A DNA stretch of 64,000 nucleotides from Klebsiella sp. RHBSTW-00484 (GTDB lineage Bacteria > Pseudomonadota > Gammaproteobacteria > Enterobacterales > Enterobacteriaceae), in the NCBI RefSeq assembly GCF_013705725.1, contig NZ_CP055481.1, positions 4,216,001-4,280,000 on the forward strand. The letters are read 5' to 3'. Under the pieces are notes generated by a model, which made no database searches, was not told the DNA's origin, and was given only the letters and a program-made list of their open reading frames with translations. The translations under genes and the position numbers were made by a program. Within the stretch, counting starts at the first letter, position 1. Each line of letters begins with the position of its first letter. This document shows, piece by piece, positions 58,850 through 64,000 of the stretch.

Positions 58850-60049
58850 ATGAAGACCTCTTTCACCGCTCGTTTACTTGTTACGGCGCTCTCCGTGGCA
58901 GCGCTATCCTCAGCTGCCCGCGCCGATGACCTGAATATCAAAACTATGATCCCTGGCGCCCCGCAGATTGATGCCGAATCCTGGGTTCTTATCGATTACA
59001 ACTCAGGCAAGGTATTGGCTGAAAATAACGCCGATTCCCGCCGCGACCCGGCGAGTCTGACCAAGATGATGACCAGCTATGTTATTGGTCAGGCGATGAA
59101 AGCGGGCAAGTTTAAAGAATCCGATCTGGTCACCGTTGGTAACGATGCGTGGGCGACCGGTAACCCAGTCTTTAAAGGCTCCTCACTGATGTTCCTTAAG
59201 CCTGGTATGCAGGTACCGGTTTCCCAGCTGATCCGCGGTATTAACCTGCAATCAGGTAATGATGCCTGTGTAGCTATGGCCGACTATGTCGCTGGTAGCC
59301 AGGATGCCTTCGTCGGCCTGATGAACAACTACGTTAACGCTCTGGGTCTGAAGAACACCCATTTCCAGACCGTTCATGGCCTGGATGCCGATGGTCAGTT
59401 CAGCTCGGCGCGTGATATGGCGCTGATTGGCCAGGCGCTGATCCGCGATGTGCCGAACGAATACACCATCTACAAAGAAAAAGAGTTCACCTTTAACGGG
59501 ATTCGCCAGCTCAACCGTAACGGCCTGCTATGGGATAAAAGTCTGAGCGTCGACGGCATTAAAACGGGCCACACGGACAAAGCGGGCTATAATCTCGTGG
59601 CTTCGGCAACCGAAGGCCAGATGCGCCTGATCTCCGCCGTGATGGGTGGACGTACCTATAAAGGCCGTGAGTCCGAGAGCAAAAAACTGCTGACCTGGGG
59701 CTTCCGCTTCTTTGAAACCGTTAACCCGATTAAAGCCGGGAAAGAGTTCGCCTCTGAACCCGCCTGGTTTGGTGATAACGATCGCGCCTCCCTCGGTGTG
59801 GACAAAGACGTTTATCTGACTATCCCTCGTGGTCGTATGAAAGACCTGAAAGCCAGCTATGTCCTGAACAATGCCGAACTGCACGCGCCGCTGCAGAAAA
59901 ACCAGGTTGTTGGCACCATTAATTTCCAGTTGGACGGTAAAACTATCGATCAGCGCCCGCTGGTCGTACTGCAGGAAATTCCGGAAGGCAATTTCTTCGG
60001 CAAAATCATTGATTACATTAAGTTAATGTTCCATCACTGGTTTGGTTAA
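58850..60049 (+). CDS. dacA: D-alanyl-D-alanine carboxypeptidase DacA (PBP5)
   Basis: 399 residues. Signal peptide ([17 protein letters not shown], cut before DDLNIK). Active-site motifs SLTK (Ser nucleophile), SGN and KTG (in [11 protein letters not shown]). C-terminal beta domain and amphipathic membrane anchor ([18 protein letters not shown]). Trims pentapeptides in the periplasm. The start was placed at MKTSFTAR (58850), the first signal-peptide Met; the frame is open upstream into noncoding sequence. Confidence 0.97.
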   Translation: MKTSFTARLLVTALSVAALSSAARADDLNIKTMIPGAPQIDAESWVLIDYNSGKVLAENNADSRRDPASLTKMMTSYVIGQAMKAGKFKESDLVTVGNDAWATGNPVFKGSSLMFLKPGMQVPVSQLIRGINLQSGNDACVAMADYVAGSQDAFVGLMNNYVNALGLKNTHFQTVHGLDADGQFSSARDMALIGQALIRDVPNEYTIYKEKEFTFNGIRQLNRNGLLWDKSLSVDGIKTGHTDKAGYNLVASATEGQMRLISAVMGGRTYKGRESESKKLLTWGFRFFETVNPIKAGKEFASEPAWFGDNDRASLGVDKDVYLTIPRGRMKDLKASYVLNNAELHAPLQKNQVVGTINFQLDGKTIDQRPLVVLQEIPEGNFFGKIIDYIKLMFHHWFG

Positions 60050-60100
60050 AAATCGAACACTTGAAAGTGTGATTTGCGTCCCCATATACTAGGTATCCTG

Positions 60101-60136
60101 ATAACTCCCACACGTCGTGGGAGTTATTATTTTTTG
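60101..60136 (+). terminator. dacA terminator
   Basis: ATAACTCCCAC, short loop, GTGGGAGTTAT followed by TATTTTTT. Strong rho-independent signal. Confidence 0.9.
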
Positions 60137-60155
60137 TTGTAACACCGGAGCTGAC

Positions 60156-60419
60156 ATGAAAACCAAACTTAACGAACTGCTTGAATTCCCTACTCCTTTT
60201 ACTTACAAAGTAATGGGACAGGCGTTGCCGGAGCTGGTTGACCAGGTGGTTGAAGTGGTACAGCGCCATGCACCAGGTGATTACTCTCCGACGGTAAAGC
60301 CCAGCAGCAAAGGCAACTACCACTCGGTCTCCATCACGATTACCGCCACACATATCGAGCAGGTAGAAACCCTGTACGAAGAGTTGGGCAATATTGAAAT
60401 CGTGCGAATGGTGCTGTAA
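60156..60419 (+). CDS. ybeD: UPF0250/DUF493 protein YbeD
   Basis: 87 residues, ferredoxin-like ACT-type fold (DUF493), same length as E. coli YbeD. Start at [12 protein letters not shown] after CCGGAG. Sits directly upstream of lipB in all enterics, so a link to lipoate metabolism has been suggested but not shown. Confidence 0.94.
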   Translation: MKTKLNELLEFPTPFTYKVMGQALPELVDQVVEVVQRHAPGDYSPTVKPSSKGNYHSVSITITATHIEQVETLYEELGNIEIVRMVL

Positions 60420-60431
60420 ACCGATTCCTTG

Positions 60432-60451
60432 ACCCGGCCTTTGTGCCGGGT
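60432..60451 (+). terminator. ybeD 3' hairpin
   Basis: ACCCGGC, loop, GCCGGGT with a weak pyrimidine tail (AATCCTCTCTTTCTC); probable weak terminator before lipB. Confidence 0.55.
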
Positions 60452-60517
60452 AATCCTCTCTTTCTCGCTGTGATATACTCCCCACTCAAGTTATTCTCTC
60501 TCTGCGGAGACGTTGTT

Positions 60518-61162
60518 TTGCAGCACAATAAAATTCTCATCCGCCAACTCGGCCTGCAACCTTACGAACCTGTCTCGCAGGCAATGCATGAGTTCACCGA
60601 CACTCGCGACGACTCCACCCTGGATGAAATCTGGTTGGTCGAGCATCATCCTGTGTTCACTCAGGGTCAGGCCGGAAAAGCCGAACATGTTCTCGTTCCT
60701 GGCGATATCCCAGTGATTCAGAGTGACCGTGGCGGGCAGGTTACCTATCATGGTCCCGGGCAGCAGGTGATGTACGTCCTGCTGAATCTTAAACGCCGTA
60801 AGCTGGGCGTACGTGAGCTGGTCACCCTTTTAGAGCAAACCGTCGTGAACACGCTAGCAGAATCTGGCATTGAGTCGCACCCCCGCGCCGATGCTCCCGG
60901 CGTCTATGTCGGCGAGCAAAAAATCTGCTCTCTGGGCCTGCGTATCCGTAAAGGTTGCTCATTCCACGGTCTGGCGCTGAATATCGCCATGGATCTGTCA
61001 CCATTCCTGCGAATTAACCCGTGTGGTTATGCTGGTATGGAAATGACCCAAATGCGTCAGTGGCAGCCGAATGCTCGTCCAGAAACCGTTGCTCCGCAAT
61101 TGGCCGCGAATCTGTTGGCGCTGCTAAATAATCCACCGTACGAATACATTTCAGTCCGGTAA
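60518..61162 (+). CDS. lipB: lipoyl(octanoyl) transferase
   Basis: 214 residues with TTG start, 8 bases after GGAG. Moves octanoyl from acyl carrier protein to lipoyl domains. Motifs [29 protein letters not shown], catalytic Cys in [10 protein letters not shown] and Lys in EQKICSLG. Upstream partner of lipA in lipoate synthesis. Confidence 0.96.
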   Translation: MQHNKILIRQLGLQPYEPVSQAMHEFTDTRDDSTLDEIWLVEHHPVFTQGQAGKAEHVLVPGDIPVIQSDRGGQVTYHGPGQQVMYVLLNLKRRKLGVRELVTLLEQTVVNTLAESGIESHPRADAPGVYVGEQKICSLGLRIRKGCSFHGLALNIAMDLSPFLRINPCGYAGMEMTQMRQWQPNARPETVAPQLAANLLALLNNPPYEYISVR

Positions 61163-61167
61163 TTATT

Positions 61168-61189
61168 ACGTCCCGTGGTCGCGGGACGT
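61168..61189 (+). terminator. lipB terminator-like hairpin
   Basis: ACGTCCCG, loop, CGGGACGT with a weak T tail (CACATTTCCC) between lipB and ybeF. Confidence 0.6.
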
Positions 61190-61300
61190 CACATTTCCCT
61201 CTCACAACAAATTAAGTCTTTATATTTGCTGTGTATTATCACGAACCAGAATGAGTCTGGTCGCTATAATGATGCTACTCACCATTATCGGAAATATAGA

Positions 61301-62254
61301 GTGGAAGAAAATAACGCTCCAGCAGAATCAACTGACCCGCAAGACGATCGCCACGGTCGGCAGATGTTCCGCATTTTGCGTAACATAGACCTGAATTTAT
61401 TGACTATTTTTGAAGCCGTATATGTGCATAAAGGCATCGTTAATGCAGCAAAAGTGCTCAATATCACCCCCTCAGCAATCAGTCAGTCAATCAATAAACT
61501 GCGCGCACTCTTCCCCGATCCGCTGTTTATTCGCAAAGGCCAGGGCGTAACGCCTACCGCCTATGCGACGCATCTTCATCAGCATATTAGTCAGGGAATG
61601 GAGGCTTTTCTCAACGCGCTGGATTTAACCGGTGATACGCACCAGGAGAGAGTGATAACCATCGCGACCTCTCCGGCTATCGGAGCGTTGATAATGCCGG
61701 TAATTACCAAAAAACTGAGAGCCGCCTTTCCTCAGGTATTGCTGCATAATATCGCCATCAACGACGCCGTCAGCCAGCTGAATCAGCGTCAGGTCGATCT
61801 GTTGATCGACAGCTTCGCGCACGCCGGGCTGTCGATTACGCATCATGTGTTATTTCAGGATAGTGTGCACATATACTGCCGGGCAGGCCATCCAGCGTTA
61901 AAAATGCCGGCAACTCCAGAAAACCTTCGCCAATATGAATTCGCGCTGCTGCAACCTGAGCATCATCGCTATGCGACAATTCTGCGTCGCCTGCATGAAC
62001 ACCTGGGCGAGCGTCGCTGCGGCTTCAGTAGCTACAATTTGTTAACTCAGGCCGCACTGGTCAGCGAAAGCGAGATGCTGGGGCTGATTACTTCCGGGAT
62101 GTTCTCCCTGGTAGAGCGCATATGGCCGTTAAAAATGCTTGATTTCCCACCTTTACAGGCGGAAAAAATTGATGTTTCGCTACATTACAATAAGCTCAGC
62201 GCGCAAGAGCCCTTATTGAAAGAGATTGTAGAGACCATTCGCCAGGCCTTTTAG
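61301..62254 (+). CDS. ybeF: LysR-family transcriptional regulator YbeF
   Basis: 317 residues from GTG (61301), exactly the E. coli length. The LysR helix-turn-helix follows an unusual 30-residue N-terminal extension: LRNIDLNLLTIFEAVYVHKGIVNAAKVL, then ITPSAISQSINKLR. C-terminal periplasmic-binding-like sensor. Lies between lipB and lipA as in E. coli; regulon and effector not established here. Ribosome site weak. Confidence 0.9.
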   Translation: MEENNAPAESTDPQDDRHGRQMFRILRNIDLNLLTIFEAVYVHKGIVNAAKVLNITPSAISQSINKLRALFPDPLFIRKGQGVTPTAYATHLHQHISQGMEAFLNALDLTGDTHQERVITIATSPAIGALIMPVITKKLRAAFPQVLLHNIAINDAVSQLNQRQVDLLIDSFAHAGLSITHHVLFQDSVHIYCRAGHPALKMPATPENLRQYEFALLQPEHHRYATILRRLHEHLGERRCGFSSYNLLTQAALVSESEMLGLITSGMFSLVERIWPLKMLDFPPLQAEKIDVSLHYNKLSAQEPLLKEIVETIRQAF

Positions 62255-62441
62255 GTGATAAAGCACGTGAGGGAAAAGCATAAAACAACAACTATTTTAC
62301 AATTTGCCGTGTTACCAGGCTGCTTTCTGCCCCGCATCAATGGTATACTGCCTGCGCTTAATTCAAAAATAGTTGATAAATACAACATTTTCTTGAATTA
62401 ATTCGCTTTCCTTCGTGACTTGCAACTGGAACACGCACGCT

Positions 62442-63407
62442 ATGAGTAAACCCATTGTGATGGAACGTGGTGTTAAATACCGCGACGCCGATAAAATGGC
62501 CCTTATCCCGGTGAAAAACGTGGCAACTGAGCGTGAAGCTCTGCTCAGAAAACCGGAATGGATGAAAATCAAACTTCCGGCTGACTCTTCCCGTATCCAG
62601 GGGATCAAGGCAGCGATGCGTAAGAACGGCCTGCACTCCGTGTGCGAAGAAGCCTCTTGCCCGAACCTCGCGGAATGTTTTAACCACGGAACGGCGACTT
62701 TTATGATTCTGGGTGCCATCTGTACCCGTCGTTGTCCGTTCTGCGACGTGGCGCACGGGCGCCCGGTCACTCCAGACGCCAACGAACCGCAAAAGCTGGC
62801 GCAAACTATTGCCGATATGGCCCTGCGTTACGTTGTGGTGACCTCCGTTGACCGTGACGATCTGCGCGATGGCGGCGCTCAGCATTTTGCCGACTGCATC
62901 AGCGCTATTCGCGAGAAAAATCCGACCATCAAAATTGAAACCCTGGTTCCGGACTTCCGCGGTCGTATGGATCGTGCTTTGGAAATCCTCCAGTCGACAC
63001 CGCCGGATGTGTTTAACCATAACCTGGAAAACGTGCCGCGCCTGTATCGCCAGGTTCGTCCGGGAGCCGATTACAACTGGTCTCTGAAGTTGCTGGAGCG
63101 TTTTAAAGAAGCACATCCGGAGATCCCGACTAAATCGGGTTTGATGGTTGGTTTAGGTGAAACGAACGCCGAAATCGTTGAAGTGATGCGCGATCTACGT
63201 CGTCACGGCGTCACAATGCTAACTTTAGGTCAATATTTGCAGCCAAGCCGTCATCACCTGCCGGTACAGCGTTATGTTAGCCCTGATGAGTTCGAAGAGA
63301 TGAAAGGTGAAGCCATGGCAATGGGCTTTACCCACGCCGCCTGCGGGCCGTTTGTTCGCTCGTCCTATCATGCTGACCTGCAAGCCAAAGGTATGGAAGT
63401 GAAGTAA
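62442..63407 (+). CDS. lipA: lipoyl synthase
   Basis: 321 residues, radical-SAM enzyme inserting two sulfurs into octanoyl domains. Auxiliary cluster cysteines C-x4-C-x5-C ([12 protein letters not shown]) and radical-SAM triad CTRRCPFC, with the C-terminal RSSYHA serine ligand. Completes lipoate made with LipB. Confidence 0.98.
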   Translation: MSKPIVMERGVKYRDADKMALIPVKNVATEREALLRKPEWMKIKLPADSSRIQGIKAAMRKNGLHSVCEEASCPNLAECFNHGTATFMILGAICTRRCPFCDVAHGRPVTPDANEPQKLAQTIADMALRYVVVTSVDRDDLRDGGAQHFADCISAIREKNPTIKIETLVPDFRGRMDRALEILQSTPPDVFNHNLENVPRLYRQVRPGADYNWSLKLLERFKEAHPEIPTKSGLMVGLGETNAEIVEVMRDLRRHGVTMLTLGQYLQPSRHHLPVQRYVSPDEFEEMKGEAMAMGFTHAACGPFVRSSYHADLQAKGMEVK

Positions 63408-63419
63408 TCCGTACCTCGA

Positions 63420-63457
63420 CTGCTGCGTGAAATCTGGTAGCGCAGCAGTTTACTTTT
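63420..63457 (+). terminator. lipA terminator
   Basis: CTGCTGCG, loop, CGCAGCAG then TTTACTTTT: probable rho-independent terminator. Confidence 0.7.
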
Positions 63458-63555
63458 CTGTTCTGCTACTCCCGAAATTCCCCATTGAAATGAATTAACC
63501 CAGCGCAGTAACAGTTGGTTGCATCTTTTTAGGCGAAATAACGTATATATAACAA

Positions 63556-63590
63556 AAAGAGGCCGCAACGACTAACGCTGCGGCCTCTTT
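63556..63590. terminator. bidirectional terminator between lipA and tatE
   Basis: AAAGAGGCCGCA, loop, TGCGGCCTCTTT: 12-bp stem with A- and T-flanks usable from either strand, between convergent lipA and tatE. Confidence 0.85.
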
Positions 63591-63650
63591 GCCGTCCAGG
63601 TTCACACCTGTCGGCAGCGTGCTCCCCTCCACCGGGAAGCACGAAGTGAA

Positions 63651-63857
63651 TTACTCTTTATGAGAGAGTTTCTGTGCCGGGATCTCTTCCTCTGCACTGG
63701 TTTTCTTCGCACTATCATCGTCATCGTTCATGGCCTTTTTAAAGCCTTTGATGGCCGAGCCCAGGTCTCCACCCAGCGTGCGTAATTTTTTGGTACCAAA
63801 CACTAAAATAATCAGCGCTGCGACTACCAGCAGTTTGGTAATACTAATCTCACCCAT
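63651..63857 (-). CDS. tatE: twin-arginine translocase subunit TatE
   Basis: 68 residues. N-terminal membrane helix ([16 protein letters not shown]), the TatA-type [10 protein letters not shown] hinge and amphipathic helix ([14 protein letters not shown]), acidic tail. Paralogue of TatA that supplements the Tat pore. Single-gene unit, convergent with lipA. The last 143 bases of the window upstream of it hold its promoter region and no other gene. Confidence 0.96.
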   Translation of the reverse strand: MGEISITKLLVVAALIILVFGTKKLRTLGGDLGSAIKGFKKAMNDDDDSAKKTSAEEEIPAQKLSHKE

Positions 63858-64000
63858 AGCTAACCTTCTTCTCTAATACAAGCTGCGAATACGCCATCAT
63901 ACACGCATACAATTAACGGCTATTTGACGCGCGGACACAATAGCAATCTGTAACAAGGTGAATCAAGCCTTGTTTAAAAAAACGTCATAATAATTGCGGT

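Overview
The window is enterobacterial chromosome. Gene order from pgm-seqA through fldA-fur, chiPQ-glnS, nag, asnB, the met-leu-gln tRNA cluster, ubiF-miaB-ybeZYX-lnt, gltIJKL, hscC-djlC and leuS to lipA-tatE follows the E. coli backbone, and the proteins are E. coli-like in length and motif. The accessory genes (a sugar/polyol ABC operon next to pgm, an ERIC element, a two-partner secretion pair where E. coli has rihA, and a rhomboid/beta-propeller fusion) suggest Klebsiella, Raoultella or a close relative. The genus call is inference, since no 16S gene or other species marker is present.

Layout. 1-7196 (all minus): FGGY kinase (cut by the window edge), ribose-type ABC permease, ATPase and binding protein, zinc-dependent dehydrogenase and DeoR regulator. 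This looks like a catabolic operon for a sugar or sugar alcohol. A 205-bp foldback element sits between permease and kinase, and an ERIC element sits between dehydrogenase and binding protein. 7530-10228 (minus): small membrane protein, pgm, seqA. 10412-13037 (plus): ybfF, ybfE, fldA, fur. 13108-19129 (minus): chiQ, chiP, glnS, nagE. 19443-25420 (plus): nagBACD and asnB, followed by seven tRNAs at 25650-26366. 26470-27645: ubiF (minus). 27854-33482 (plus): miaB, ybeZ, ybeY, corC, lnt. 33514-35448 (minus): rhomboid/propeller fusion. 35860-39074 (plus): glutamate/aspartate transporter gltIJKL with the SroC sRNA. 39441-42971: TpsB/TpsA pair. 43152-47751: hscC (plus) facing djlC, ybeU and ybeL (minus). 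47979-63407 (plus): leuS-lptE-holA-nadD-cobC-rsfS-rlmH-mrdAB-rlpA-dacA-ybeD-lipB-ybeF-lipA. tatE (minus) closes the window.

How the genes fit together. nagE, nagBACD and chiPQ form a chitin/GlcNAc uptake and degradation group. NagC-like operators lie in the nagE-nagB gap and upstream of chiP, and a ChiX sRNA target covers the chiP ribosome binding site. rsfS-rlmH-mrdA-mrdB-rlpA-dacA is the elongation (rod-shape) wall cluster. lipB and lipA make protein-bound lipoate. miaB-ybeZ-ybeY-corC-lnt mixes tRNA modification, rRNA maturation, metal/CBS and lipoprotein functions. gltIJKL has a near-perfect sigma-54 promoter with NtrC-like sites just downstream of it, which implies nitrogen control.

The least ordinary pieces are the rhomboid protease fused to a YVTN-type beta-propeller, the very short TpsA exoprotein with its dedicated TpsB, the DjlC J-domain with HPE instead of HPD, and the foldback element whose 3-bp target repeat supplies the permease stop codon.
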